A stretch of 64,000 nucleotides of DNA from Fasciolopsis buskii (taxonomy: Eukaryota > Platyhelminthes > Trematoda > Plagiorchiida > Fasciolidae). Below are positions 13,225-24,642 of this stretch, piece after piece. The translations under genes were made by a program, and so were the position numbers. The notes under the pieces are model-generated. The model was given only the letters and a program-made list of their open reading frames with translations, made no database searches and was not told the origin of the DNA. Position 1 is the stretch's first letter; each line of letters begins with the position of its first letter. Location: contig LUCM01000010.1 in assembly GCA_008360955.1 (NCBI GenBank), positions 24,192-88,191 on the forward strand, given 5' to 3'.

Positions 13225-13342
13225 ATTTCTCGCCTCCCATTTGATACCGTTAGCCATGCCCCACCGACGAAAATCCTCCGACTAATCGTCATTTGGTTCT
13301 CAAATGCACTTATCATCCATTCAATCTCCTAACAATTCAAGT
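13225..13342 (+). repeat. Direct repeat, copy 2
   Basis: This is the second copy of the repeat at 12935-13040, with the shared core ACCGACGAAAATCCTCCGAC followed by matching sequence up to 'tcctaacaattcaa'. The two copies enclose about 185 bases of unrelated sequence. Confidence 0.7.
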
Positions 13343-14379
13343 AGTTTTCCCGGGGAACTTTTGCTTTTCCTTTCCTGTGCGAATCTTTCATCTTATTAGA
13401 AATCTTATTACCTTTGTTGGCGTAAAGCCTAAGATTCTCTGTTTCTTTTTTCTCCTGGTATATCGTCGAAGCTTCTGGTTCCTGCATGACATTCGATATT
13501 TATTTTTTTCCTTTATCCCTTGTGCTTCTTGTTGTTGGCAGTATAGTGCAGTTTCATTGCATAGTTCAGCTGAATGCTAGTTTATTGTCAAAACTGTTCG
13601 ACCGTGGAATTGGTGTCCAGTTTGTATGATTTCGATACTGCATCCGACTGGCTAAGTACTGGGAACAATAATAAATCAGTTATCTACGCAGTCTCTTTTG
13701 TTGTGATGCAACGGAGGAAACTGGCTTACCCCTATATGAGAAATAAGTGTTTTGTTTGTAGTAGCTATATTTATGGCCTACAAGTGCCTAACTAATAATA
13801 GGCAAGCCACAATCAACTGGAAATACGATATATCTCTCTTTATATAAATTTTTACTTCTGCCCATTTGGTTCCGTTCTGTGTGCTACGTCCATTTGCTTG
13901 TTTGTACCGAAGCTCAGTTATAGATATTTCTAGCTTGTCAATAACGCAAAAAGAAGTCCAGGTTACATTTGGCATCCACTGGCTACTACAATTACCAGAC
14001 CTACAGTCCACCATTTTGGTTCCCGAGATTTCGTGGATAGTCCAGCAGCCTATCATTGTGAGAAGAGCTGTTACTGCACTCTTTTGAGCGTGTTGAATGG
14101 TGATTGATCTAAGAAACTTCATAGTTTGACTTGCAAACCAGCATAAGAAATAACTGAATCACTCAGGATTTAACTGATCAAGTGTGGTTTTCGCAGGTCA
14201 TTTATGAAGGACGTTTTTCCGTCTCTTTCTACTTCCCTCATTGATGAAAGACAACGAACATCATTTTTCAGGAAGCGGTCTGCAACCAACAGGGGCAGTC
14301 AAGTTAGGAAGTTGAATGGTACTGGAAGGGTTCTAACCAGCCAACTAAAAGTCCGAATGCCAGAACTCTGGCTGAATGA
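13343..14379. other. No gene seen
   Basis: The ORFs here are T-rich or lie on both strands at once (13778-14122 minus and 13866-14087 plus). None has a recognisable motif. If the gypsy element downstream was ever complete, its gag, protease and RT should lie here, but I see no sign of them. Confidence 0.35.
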
Positions 14380-14689
14380 CTACCGCCAACTGAAACGCCA
14401 TGTACGGCGCCCACAGAGATCTCCCACAGAGATCTCCCGTTGTGAATCTCAGGAATTTTAAACGAAGAGCATCCTGCAAATCATGTAACCTGATGGAATG
14501 GCATGAGCCCAACTCATCTGTCATAAAGCTTTTCAGTCCTTACTTTTCGTGAGTAACATCGACTACCATAGCCAATCCATACCCAAACCTTCCGGGACTT
14601 TCAACTCCCTACCGAGCCTCTGAAGACTAGGATCGTGAAAATTCCCAGGGGGTCCATGCACACGATCACTGACGACAATGGCGTCCTCG

Positions 14690-15090
14690 TTCTACAAATG
14701 GATGCCTCTGCTGTGGCCTTCAGTGCCAAATTAAAGCAAGTAAGTAATAGTGCGATGCAAACACTGTCATTTTTTCTCCCGGAAGCTACTACCGGCATAG
14801 TCCAGGTAGAGCACATTTGGACGTAAACATCTACCAGTATACCATGCAACAAAGCAATTTCCGGAACATTTTAAAGGGCAGGAACTTTAGTATCTACACT
14901 GATCATAAACCGTTAATATTTGCTATAGTTTCCAATGGTGACCGCTATTTCCCCGAGAGAAATGCGACATCTCGACTACATCTCCCCTCAAGCTACGGAC
15001 ATCAGGTATATAAAAGATCTGAAAATCATTTAGTGGATCTTATGTCCCTCCTGGTTTACGTCGAATGTCTATCGGCCTCATTCAGCTGGG
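14690..15090 (+). pseudogene. Gypsy-1 RNase H domain, broken
   Basis: The domain lies in two frames. The first part has MDASAVAFSAKLKQ, matching the TDAS motif that starts the gypsy RNase H. The 14817 frame has FRNILKGRNFSIYTDHKPL, the hallmark block with the catalytic Asp of TDHKPL. It ends with YKRSENHLVDLMSLL, matching the SENxVADALSR end of the domain but with the usual VADALSR altered. It would degrade the RNA strand of the RNA-DNA hybrid during reverse transcription. An in-frame TAA near 14824 and the altered end show that it is dead. Confidence 0.8.
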
Positions 15091-15304
15091 TTGACATTGC
15101 GAAGGCACAGAAAGATGATAAGGGTCTAATTTACCACCATTCATCATGATCATCACCCTCCCTGGCGCTAAAAGATCTGCCACTTCCTGTTGCAGATGGT
15201 CACATTGTTTCATGACCTGTCTACAGCCAAATCCAGTCCGTTTGTCCCTTGTTCGATGCACCGATTGATTTTAACACATTTACACTCCATATACGTTTTG
15301 AAGT

Positions 15305-15480
15305 CCAGCTATTCGCGGTCGCTCTAGCGCCTCCAGTCGGTCGTCTCGATTCTAGTTCAATCACACTGTCACCCCACCCTCCTAGTCAAAGCCAGTAAGA
15401 TCAAATGGCCCCTGGTCGTTCAACACGACAGTTCCTTTCATCTGTCACGGCGAAACCGATTACGTAGATACACGCAGGGC
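15305..15480 (+). repeat. Rep-X fragment apparently inside Gypsy-1
   Basis: The stretch around CAGTCGGTCGTC followed by CTAGTTCAA and, further on, TGGTCGTTCAACACGACAG matches 21320-21440 (CAGTCGGTCGTCAAGACTAG, then TGGTTGGTCAACGCGGTTGT) in the same order and orientation. In gypsy Pol the sequence PFVPCSMHRLI (about 15240) should be followed closely by the zinc-binding part with SHPDAS, which only appears near 15788. The extra ~450 bases are therefore best explained by an insertion. Exact junctions are not visible. Confidence 0.5.
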
Positions 15481-15769
15481 AGAGCTCATTGGCTGATTTC
15501 TTCCTGTCGGATTGATTTTTTTCCTGATCGCCCAGAAAACCACCCCTGTTCTTCTCTGAAAGTGTCACTAAAAATAGAAAACTTTCAGTTCCGGAGTCAG
15601 GGTGAATGGCTGGTTCACCACCTTGCCTCCTGGTTTACGGTCCTTCAGGTCTTCAGCCCGTGCTGAGAGGCTTACTGGACAGTCCTGTTTCTCAGACCTG
15701 ATCCATGCTCATCATCACTTGAATGATCTTACAGCAACAAAATGCCTTTGCACTGTTGAAACCAGCTTG

Positions 15770-16200
15770 TGGCCTCACCCCACAGTATCCCATCCCGATG
15801 CGAGTCTCTCAATCAAACTTATTTCCCACCAATATGTTTGGCCTTCGTATTTCGGGAAAATTTTGTATTCCATTTCAATGAAACGAAAGCCACCGATATG
15901 TGCAACCCTCACCTTTGCAAATACGCACTGAAAACGGGCATTTTTCTCAGGCCGATATAGACATCGTGGGTTCCTTGCCACTAACCGACGGCTACCGTAT
16001 TCCCCTAACATGTGTTGACCGTCGGCCATTGGCTTCCCCAATTGCCGACGCATCCAGTGAAACGGTTTCCAAAGCTTTTCTGTATCATTGGATTTCTAAG
16101 TTTGATGTTCCTTCCACAGTGAATGACAAGACAGGTGCATAATTCCAATCTAAACTGTTCACTCATTTTTCCACCTTGCATGGATCTAAACACATTCGCA
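15770..16200 (+). pseudogene. Gypsy-1 integrase, zinc-binding and core domains, broken
   Basis: From about 15785 the frame reads VSHPDASLSIKLISHQYVWP, matching the LSHPGIRAxxxLIxxRFVWPG block of gypsy integrase. The core follows: ADIDIVGSLPLTDGY with the first catalytic Asp, LTCVDR, then ASSETVSKAFLYHWISKFDV and VPSTVNDKTGA, where the second catalytic Asp sits in NDKTGA in place of TDRGAQF. A TAA follows at once (near 16140), after which FQSKLFTHFSTLHGSKHIR continues in frame, so a read-through is needed to see it. The third acidic residue region is too decayed. The cut-and-join enzyme is dead. Confidence 0.85.
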
Positions 16201-16429
16201 AGACCTCATGCCACCTTCATCTAATGGATAGTAGAGATTTCATAAACAATTAAAAGTCATACTCAGCTCCAACTCCCATGCATTTAAATGGACGGATGTC
16301 CTTCCGTTGACCAGGTTATGCATTCGCATCACTTTAAAGGAAGAATTCGGTTAAAGTGGAACAGAAACGGTATTTGGCACACCCTGTGGCTACCTGGTGG
16401 GTTCTTCTGCGATAGTTCCAATGTCGTTG

Positions 16430-16620
16430 ACCAGTCCATGTTTGCGATTAATTTGCAGTCACACATGAAAACAAGTAGGGGCCTGCCAAGTCGTTACACT
16501 GTTCGTCCCACTTGCATTCCAAAAGATTTGACTGCATGCACCCATGTTTTTGTTCTTCCCATTCTGTGATACCTGAGTTGCATCCCGTATGGGCAGATCA
16601 ATTCCACCTTGTTTCCCGGC
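16430..16620 (+). pseudogene. Gypsy-1 integrase C-terminal region
   Basis: The frame encodes a block like the C-terminal part of flatworm gypsy Pol. It includes FAINLQSHMKTSRGLPSRYT, then VRPTCIPKDLTACTHVFV, matching the (R)PTYIPKDLxTCTHVFVR block. A few stops and frame changes follow. No chromodomain is seen. The piece lies where expected after the integrase core. Confidence 0.75.
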
Positions 16621-16887
16621 AGTGGTCACACAGACACTTTAAGTCCTGAGTGGCTGAAAGCAGCATTTCTCGACTCGGACTATACGACTGGAGATTCCTT
16701 CACAGAAACACCCGTTTCTGTTCGTGATATTCCCAGGTCCCTTGACAATGGCGACCACAACACCTCACAGACATTTGACCCTCCATCCACCACCACCGCT
16801 CGTTTCGATAGGAAGATTTTTAAACCCGATCGTTTTGTGCTCAGCCAAATTGATCTAAGTATCTACACGCACACGGTCGACGCTCTG

Positions 16888-17000
16888 GGAGGGGACCACT
16901 GTAGGGCGTGCGCCGAGGTCTACGCGGCTTGGATACTTGAAATTTTGACCAAATGCCATCCTGGATTGTCGAACCCCGGAATCACGTGACCTGGTCGAAG
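16888..17000 (+). repeat. Possible Gypsy-1 polypurine tract and start of 3' LTR
   Basis: The tract CTCTGGGAGGGGACCAC is followed by TGTAGGGCGTGCGCC near 16902. A purine-rich tract directly before TGTA is what precedes a 3' LTR. The GC-rich block to about 17000 stands out from the AT-rich DNA around it. A matching 5' LTR was not found, so this is inference from position and composition. Confidence 0.35.
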
Positions 17001-18557
17001 CTCATAGGTGTAACCCATCAGTTTTAACTTTTCTTCACGCGGAAATGCACGGCCTTGCTCACTAAGGTATGCTGTCAAGATCGCTGCAAGTTGTCATCTA
17101 GCTGTCTGAAACTATGAAGAACGAGGTGATGGACAGGCTCTTTTTTACTCTCCGGTGTGTTTGTTCAATATAATTTCGAGAAGTCAGTCGGTCGACTGAT
17201 CTAACGGGTGAGATTATATACTCTTTCGTACTTATCTCTAATGTCAAGTCCCATTTGAGGCAAGGTGAACAACTTGTACTGGCAAGGCCCACGAAAAGTG
17301 TTTGGCCTTTAGAGTTCACATTGAATCCGCTTAATCGACATTAAACTTGTCTGAGAGTTGTCGTAAATTCCCTTTTGCCGTTTTGGTATTAACCGGAGCA
17401 TATCATAAGTGGTTAGTTTCACAGTTAACGTCAGCCAAAAGACCACTGCTCTGTAGGTGATTGAATGTGCATGTATCTGATTGTTTTCATCTGCCAGGAC
17501 AACGGCCTGCGAGAGCAACGGAAGAGCCGACCGCTTTGGAAAGAAGCTCGTTTGTCTTTGTGTTGAAAAAGGCTTTTTTATTATCCAGGCAGGACAAAAA
17601 AGCTCTCTCGGGATTTTAACTAAACTTAATGAGATGAGTCTGTGTTATTTCAAACGGGATAAGTTGTCACGTTTTTAAGAAAACTTTTGTATTAAACGAA
17701 TCTACGTGCAGGGCGTAGATTGGAAAAAAACATGACAAAACTGCCAGTAGCAAAACCTAAGGCACATGTTAGCGGTGACTCACGGTAGGCCAAAAAATGT
17801 CCGGTACAGTTTCAGAGCCAGTCATATGCAAAATCAAGATCCTCAGTAGTCTCTGGTCTCAGTTCGACTCAGTTGTTCCTGCGCACGTTTAGTCCTAATT
17901 CCTAATTTCTGAACTATTCTATGTAACGGCAGCGGCCGATTAAAACACAAAAAAATCAGGAAAAATCGGTGGCAACTCACGTCGTTGTACGGAAAGAAGG
18001 TATTGGTATGTCGTAAAACAACAAAAGCCTATAAACAAAATGGTAACGCATAAATAAAGGAAAACAAATGTATAAATGCCGTAGCACAGCTTGTCGGTCG
18101 GTCTTCTTCCGAACCGACGGGTAGAGGTAGAAAAGCTCTATGCTATTCTCAATCAGTTGCAAGGCGTAAATTAAACTCAGTGACTAAACCCACAGGTCGT
18201 ATTTGCGATAGCCACCCAATTGCACCGCTAAATTTGCTCATAATTTGACTTTTCAAACAGGCCCGAATAAACTGAATGAAAAATTAAAAAAACAAAAGGA
18301 TTTCGACAACCAACGGCATTCGACGAAGACGAATATTTTTCGGTTTACCTAATAACTATTTGTCTCGATTCACAGTAGTGAGAACCAATCGAACAGCAAG
18401 ATAAGCACAAAGTGACTGATTGAATTTAAACACAGCGGAATTAAATAAAAGATTCCTTCCAGGCTGATGCGCGATTAGCTGTGAACAGCCCAATCTTCGG
18501 ACAGGCTATCAGCATGATCTGTATTCTTGATCATCGCACTGCTTTCTCCGTTTTTGA
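17001..18557. other. No gene seen
   Basis: All frames are short. Some part of the first few hundred bases may be LTR. The frame at 17098-17319 and others show no motif. Confidence 0.35.
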
Positions 18558-18819
18558 CGTGTTTTCGCTGCTAAACACGAGACCCATAGGGGGCGTCTTT
18601 CAAAATCAGACTGCGATGCCTACGTAAAAGAATGTGGCAATCAGTATGAGAATTGCTTAAAAGCAATGCATACTTTGTGGCTAAATTTTCGTAAAAATCG
18701 TAAACGTATCATGGACGGGATGGTCAAATTTTGTCTGGCTGGGGAATTGGATCACACGCAACTGCCAACATTTAGTTTTGCCACGTGTGTGCGGAATAAT
18801 TGTCACGCAGAAATGTGGG
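18558..18819 (+). pseudogene. Copy of the small Cys-rich secreted protein gene, lacking the signal-peptide part
   Basis: The frame is open from 18558 and from 18630 encodes ECGNQYENCLKAMHTLWLNF and so on to CHAEMWG. Over the 63 residues from CGNQYENC to AEMWG it matches the gene at 40165-40497 at 53 positions. It lacks the signal-peptide segment: upstream the frame meets a TGA at 18555 and the sequence no longer resembles the intact gene. Two cysteines of the intact copy are lost (one becomes Tyr, one becomes Phe), though a new Cys occurs three residues before the Tyr. The match ends at GGG followed by GTAAGT, a good splice donor, while the unspliced frame runs to 18935. It is either a pseudogene or an exon whose upstream exon I cannot see. 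Confidence 0.7.
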
Positions 18820-18935
18820 GTAAGTCAGTGGATAAGCCTATAAAGGTCACACTGACTCCATTTTGTTCAACTTGCAAGCTAACACTGAGCGCATTACAAA
18901 TAATTGTGTATTCGTCTTCAGCAAAACTTTGTTGA

Positions 18936-21300
18936 AGTTCGCATTCCGAGGTAACGTCAGATGAATTAGATTCAGGGACCATATCTCGTAAATAGTTATT
19001 GACGCTAGGATCAAAAGAAACTCAAAATAAATCACTTACACATTGTTTCAAAATGGCCATCGACTAAGCTAACGATGATTAAAGCGTAATTAGCCCAGAT
19101 CCAACCACTTGACGACCAGTTCGAAAACAGTTTCCGCTAACCAATGTGCAATCAAAAGTCAGGCTAGCCATCTTAGAAATTCACCTAGAATCTATTTAAC
19201 TGTCCTCTACATAGATCGGTCTAGCCACTGTATTTCACACGAATCCAAGCAAATTTTACTTGCCCTTGCTCGGTCAATGAGATTTTGCTCCAGTCCGCCA
19301 CTACGGGTACATGGTATTGTACTGTTACATTCCTCAACTATTAGCCCCATTTTTCAGCAGTAAGTAGATACTTTGCACATGTTACCATAAAATCAAAGGT
19401 AAAAACTATCAAGTAAACCAGAAGAGGTTGGCACGCAGCTCGACGGAGATCAAGAGTGAGGTGGACTAATACAGGGAACGGATCAACTGTTAGACCCCGG
19501 TGGCATTTGGACTGTTCATCATGTACGATGTACAAGTGGTGTTCGGGGATCTTTGATGCTAATGCTTCTCAAATGTTCTTGTGTAATATAAGCTTGGGGT
19601 TAACCAGGTAAATGAGAAGAAAACACGAGCAATCAAAGGGCATCAAGGGGCTTGGTAATTCCACATCTTCCGTTGATAGTCCAAGAGAAAATCGCCGGAG
19701 AATGGCAGAGTGCGATGGTAATGACATGCTCTGAGACAATGCCAGTAACATCGGTAAAAGTAACGCGGAATTGCCTAGGCCCGCAAATTCCTAAAGGAAG
19801 ATGCTGCATTTAGTAGTAAAGTGAACAACGGAAATCATGAGACAAAGATGCCCCGAATTACTTCGAAGACTCAATATGGGGTAATAAAACGCCAAAAGAA
19901 CGTACAAATAGCAGAATGAAACCGAGTGAAGTAAAATACGCAAAACTTTTAACGAAAATGAGAAAACCCGGTTCATTCTGAAAAGGTAGTTGTGGTTTAA
20001 GGATTTAAATGTAGGCTAGCCAGATCATCAACAGACGATGGTAATACAGGAAGGAAAATGTCTACCGAGTTAGATAAACTCCCGGAGAAGTCACGGACAA
20101 AAATAGGAAAGAGTAGGGGTTAAACGAGCAACTCCTTGAAGACTGTCAAAGTTGTCCGTTAAAAATAGGACATTGTGTCGGAGATCCTGTATTTCAAAAA
20201 TGTCAGCCAACGTAGTCGGTAAGTCATTCTGAAAAACAAAGGAGCATCCAAAAGAGTAGTGTGTTGGTGACTTTAGAATATAGTCTCCTCACCGCCCTAT
20301 GCTACAATTTCTGCCACTCAAAGTACTTGTGAAGTAACTACCAAGATTCAGAACTGAGTTCGTTGCATTTTTATTGCGAAAATCCTATTTAAAGGGATTT
20401 AGATGAAATCCAGAACCCATTATGGATTTCAGTCGTTAGTTTGATGTCTAACAGTGTAATGTATGTGCACGCAAAATACAACCTAAAAATTAGTATAACG
20501 ATCTGAAGAAAGTAATTAGCTGCCTTGTCACCTTCTCCCTTCCACGCTTAATACACGGTAGTTGAATCGGGAATGCGTAGCCTAATCAGATCATTCTTCT
20601 GCTGCCCGAATGAATAATGTCTGCAGCGAAGATTCACGAAAACTGACCATCAATGATGCCCATAAATTCAAATCGCCACGACCCTGGTTTATCCATGAAC
20701 AATCGTAGCTGGAGTAGTTAAATTATGAAGCGTTTGTTGTGCTGGTTGCCAGTAAATCATGTAATTTGGATAAGTAATTAATGGTATGAAAGTAAAACGT
20801 CCAAGCACTCCTTGGCAGAGTCAAATAGGTCTACTGGTAGGTCACATAGACAATATTGAAATTCAGGGGTTTTGAGTCATGACGGGGTCAGTGATGCTTC
20901 AGATTTGAATATGCTCAATAACCGAAAACAACGGGTTCTACAAAACGGGTGTTCATTCATGGAATAACATCTTGAGACTGTTTATCCTGGAAAATTATTC
21001 ACGGCCACCTGTAAACAACCTAAATGTGAAGTCTCGAACAAAATAGACAGGTAATTGATTTCAACTCAAGAATTTCATGTTGCTCCTTAAGTTTTTGCTT
21101 GCCTTTTAATGCGCTTTTGTAGTTTTCGGGTGCCAACCGGTTCTAGGTAAAAATATTTCTTTGTGAATGACCCGCAGATGCGTTTGCCCACAAGCCATTA
21201 CATAACCACGATGTGCCATGTTACAAGTCTATCTTTATAATCTCATGATTCCGAATGGCGAATTCCCGTGTTCCCTGGTATCTGAATGTCAATGATTTAA
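18936..21300. other. No gene seen
   Basis: Short frames only, none above 85 codons and none with a motif. Composition is AT-rich and even. I recognised no repeat shared with other parts of the window. Confidence 0.4.
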
Positions 21301-21304
21301 AAGC

Positions 21305-21800
21305 TGATTATCGCAGTCGCTATCCCTAGCACATTCAGTCGGTCGTCAAGACTAGTTCAAATACCGGCCTGTTTAATCAAACGAGATCGCTTGAATGGTC
21401 TCTGGTTGGTCAACGCGGTTGTCGTTTAATTGACGTGATCAACAGAAACATATGGGTCTGTTCATGTCAAAACTCGTTCGGTGACTGCGTCCAGCCCATG
21501 GAGCTCAATGCCACTTCTTTTGGCTCCATTTCGAGGGCCGCCATCGTTCGCTTCTGAACATGCCATGAAAAATCAGACCACTTTTACCTTAACCCAGAAC
21601 TGGGACGAATGGTTCTTGTCTCACTGTGCTGTCCGATTCTTGGCCCATGCTTCATTCACCGGATTCCGAGCTGGCTTGTCAGCCATTCTTGTGTCCCGAA
21701 CATAGTCCGCCCACACTGTTGCATGATTCACTTGCCGAGAGAAAGCGGTCTCGTACTTGTGACACCTGCTAATAGCCTCAGCTCACAGACAGAACATTCA
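21305..21800 (+). repeat. Rep-X, longest copy
   Basis: This moderately GC-rich block shares its first ~140 bases with 15305-15480 and its second half with 41975-42225. Shared landmarks in the second half are GTTCGCTTCTGAAC, GATTCTTGGCCC, CCGATTCC or CGGATTCC, GTGTCCCGAACATA and the final AATAGCCTC or TAGTAGCCTC. No frame is open through it and I cannot assign it to a class. It may be an untranslated or gag-side part of an LTR element. Confidence 0.65.
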
Positions 21801-23255
21801 AGCCACAGAAAAATAGTTTGACAGTCAATGATGCCTTCTTCAGAAAGTATATCGTCTCGCCAGTCGCGTACTTTTGTTCTCGTTAATCGATAAGACGATC
21901 GGTGTTACCATCCGTTTGCTGTCGCCCGTCCCCCAATAACTCCATCGAGAGAAAACAAATCAGACAGACACGAAACCCTACATTTATTAGTCAAAAACAA
22001 ATTTATTACGTTGATTTTCTATGGGCGATGGCGACTGATCAGTTAGCTGACCAACTAATTACGCCCATTGTTATTAACTGTCATTCTCACGCGGATTCCA
22101 TGGTTAGCTTATCAAGTGACGTAATCAGCATGATGTTACCGCAGTTGTGCTGAGCTCCGACCTAAGTGATGAGCAAGCGGGTCCAATATCTAACAAGCTT
22201 ATATGCTAAATCCAAATTCCAATGCGTCGTTTCTGCCTTTTTTCTTTCATTATTTGCCATCTTCATTGATGAAACAGTTATGTGAAATTAATTCACAGGA
22301 TGGGGGTCGCGGATAACCGATCACTCCTGGGTGAGTTTGCCGACCTATGGCAGAGGAACACTCGGTCGTCAGCGGTTACTAGTCTCCGCAATATTTTCAA
22401 ACAAGATTATGAATGAATACTAAAAATATCGATCCTTCGGTCCAGATGATAGCCTATCGTTGCCCGCCAGGACCGCAATCAGACTAAAGTGGTTGATTTA
22501 TAGTTCGTTCCGAACCTTCCTAAGACAGTGCTGATCAACTTCCTTAATTAGCCAGGTAGTTTATTTTGTGCATAATGTTACTGCAATTGCAACGTGTTCA
22601 GAAGGCAAACCTTAGTTTCGGCTCTGCAAAGAAAAAGACAACGAGCTTGTTTATTTCAAAGAATACTGCACTCGACTTGTACACATGCAACAAATGCTTG
22701 TCGGATCACAGTACTGTAATTACCTCGCACTTACCCTCCTACTGTGTCACCGCGTGTTTCACGCGCTGTTTCTTCAATATGTACGCACCTGAACTTTCCT
22801 CCAGTTGTTTAAACGTGCTACCCTGAAGTAGTATTCCCGCCATCGTCGCTAACCCAGGATTTCGCCCTACATGATTTTTTAAAGAAGAACAATATCCCGG
22901 AAAAACGCAGTTCCATTACACTTTCTTTATGAATTTTGCCAGCAGTAATGCTGGATTTCAGTTGAATCCCTTTCACATCAAATGTGGAATTAAATCAGCA
23001 AAATTTGTAGCACTAAGCACCGTCTGTGTAGATGAAAACGAATAGAAGACGATCATTAGAATTTAGAAGTTAGCTCAATTTATATCCCGTTCTCATAGGT
23101 CAATATCCACGTCAGCTACAACATGAAAGAGTCCCAATATATTCAGGAGCAGATGTGCCGAGATGCAAATCAGATGGACCGGTGTGGACCAGGAAGACAT
23201 GAGAATCTTTTCTTATCTCGTCCTCTTGGCATAGGAAAAATGCAGCGTGCCGAGT
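21801..23255. other. No gene seen
   Basis: Frames of 83 codons (21902-22153) and 86 codons (22566-22826) occur but have no motif, no repeat partner and no convincing splice sites. Confidence 0.35.
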
Positions 23256-23262
23256 GATGGGT

Positions 23263-23332
23263 GAATCGTCGGTGGTTAAGTGGATTAACAATGTCACTCC
23301 ATAAATGTCTGAGGTTCAAAGCCCAGATCCTT
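23263..23332 (+). repeat. tRNA-like SINE head (possible)
   Basis: TGGTTAAGTGG near 23271 fits the tRNA-type Pol III box A, and GGTTCAAAGCC about 44 bases later fits box B (GGTTCGANTCC) with two changes. The spacing is right for a tRNA-derived SINE. I cannot fold a convincing acceptor stem, so it is not a functional tRNA. Confidence 0.35.
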
Positions 23333-23740
23333 CGGTTACTTTAGTAGTGGAGGAAAACCCGCTGTCGTTAACACACCTGACCGAACGAGAAATTATATGG
23401 TACTATGTTACTTTAAGTTTCACGGTCATAGTTACCAGTTCCTGCCTACCCCGTGGATTGTGCTCTAGTGGATACTAATTAGGTCACTTCCACTACGCTG
23501 ATGCACCAAGTAAGAGGTAAAGAGAAAATAAACACATCCAAAGTGAGGGACGAAACACAGCTAAAAATTATCGATCTGTGTCGATTGGCTTTGAAGTCCC
23601 AGGGGTAGTACCCGTAAACCATAGAATAACAACAGAGTCGCTAATCGCTGAATGGCTTCGGAAAATCTATTAAGGTAAGTTCAAAATTGCCTGCGTTTTC
23701 TGATTTGTAAAGGACAAAGCTGCACTTTCCCGAGGCAGCG

Positions 23741-23758
23741 ATATATATATATATATAT
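23741..23758. repeat. (TA)n microsatellite
   Basis: Nine TA units directly precede the first recognisable codons of PLE-1. Confidence 0.9.
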
Positions 23759-23763
23759 TCCAG

Positions 23764-24550
23764 GGCGAATGGCACTGGACAGCATCCGTTTCTGGACATA
23801 CTAATTATGAGGCAACCAAATGGGAGTATAGAGACAACCGTCAACAAAAAACCGACGACGACGGACCGTATACTCAATTTCAAATGCAACCATCCAACCT
23901 GCCGCTTAAAGAGCTATGTGCGTACCCTGTTCCATGGAGCCGACACACACTGTAGCAAATAGCAACTACGGAAACAAAAGCAGTCTAGGTTGCTCAAGTT
24001 ATTTGCGGCCAATCGATATCCCAAATCTTTCACCAACGCTTGTATTCTCAAAAAATAGAGGGCAAATAGTAAGAGGACCAGATCGACCGTGGTACTTCCA
24101 TACATACGGGGAGTATCCGAAGAGGTCGAACGCATCCTACGTCCACTAGATATCACAATCGGCACCCTGAGATCTATTCTATTCAACGGAAAAGATCGCG
24201 TCGACCAGCACGCTCAGTCAGGGCTAGTTTATGCCATACTGTGCCTCGGGTGTGACAAACAGTATGTCGGTGAGACAAGCAAATAATTACGCACGCTTGC
24301 ACGAACATAGCTTAGCCCTACGACGCGCTGGCCCACACTCGCAGATATGGAACCACTGTGCACAAACAGGCCATGAGGTCAACATCAACAACGCAAAGGT
24401 AGCCAGCCGGGCAAACAGAAAGGCGTAGCGACTCGATCAACCGGCATGTCGAGGTTGACAAACAGTGCGTCATCTTAACAAGACCCCGATGCAGAATAAA
24501 GAGACAAACAAACGGACAGTGCAAAAAATGAACGGAACTAGCGATCCCAT
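23764..24550 (+). mobile_element. Penelope-like element PLE-1, 5'-truncated
   Basis: Only the last third of a Penelope-like element is left: the end of the RT, the linker and a GIY-YIG endonuclease part. It begins right after a TA tract at 23758, so the truncation point and the microsatellite coincide. It ends at the left arm of the inverted repeat 24550-24830, which probably holds its 3' terminus. PLE-1 is not the same family as PLE-2: the linkers and the zinc-finger wording differ. Confidence 0.85.
23765..24428 (+). pseudogene. PLE-1 RT C-terminus, linker and GIY-YIG endonuclease, broken
   Basis: The frame from 23765 reads ANGTGQHPFLDILIMRQPNG, TTVNKKPTTTDRILNFKCNH and SYVRTLFHGADTHCS, the wording that follows the RT catalytic boxes in Penelope-like elements (PFLDxLVxRxxDGSxxTxVYRKPTHTDxYLxFxSxHP). 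After two in-frame stops (near 23957 and 24056) the same frame gives VLPYIRGVSEEVERILRPL and SGLVYAILCLGCDKQYVGET, the linker and the GIY-YIG motif (LVYAI followed by QYVGET). A frameshift near 24285 leads to LHEHSLALRRAGPHSQIWNH and QTGHEVNINNAKV, the rest of the nuclease with its conserved Arg/His helix. It would nick DNA for target-primed reverse transcription. It is dead. Confidence 0.85.
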
Positions 24551-24634
24551 TCAATCACTCATTCACTTTTGACAACGAATACAAGTTCGGATAGAAAAGT
24601 CATAATAAACGTTATGACTCAGTGTACGCTTACT
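24550..24634 (+). repeat. Inverted repeat, left arm (PLE-1 3' terminus)
   Basis: This arm starts TCAATCACTCATTCAC and ends ACTCAGTGTACGC. Its reverse complement lies at 24742-24830 with about 80 percent identity. It follows the coding end of PLE-1 by about 120 bases, so it is probably the element's 3' untranslated end. Confidence 0.8.
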
Positions 24635-24642
24635 CACCTCTG

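Larger units (their letters stand above)
14380..17000 (+). mobile_element. Degraded Ty3/gypsy LTR retrotransposon (Gypsy-1)
   Basis: In order along the plus strand I see the RNase H domain (14690-15090), a spacer, the integrase zinc-binding part (15770-15860), the integrase core (15945-16200), the C-terminal part of integrase (16430-16620) and a purine-rich tract near 16890-16902 that may be the polypurine tract before a 3' LTR. This order is that of gypsy Pol. The wording of the blocks is like the CsRn1-type elements of flatworms (established family knowledge). All blocks are separated by stops or frameshifts. The start at 14380 rests on a weak DYRQL match to the RT region and could be off by a few hundred bases. 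No 5' LTR was found. Confidence 0.8.

Noticed and set aside
14413..14438. Two tandem CACAGAGATCTCC units
   Set aside because: A single 13-base duplication in decayed gypsy sequence, not informative.
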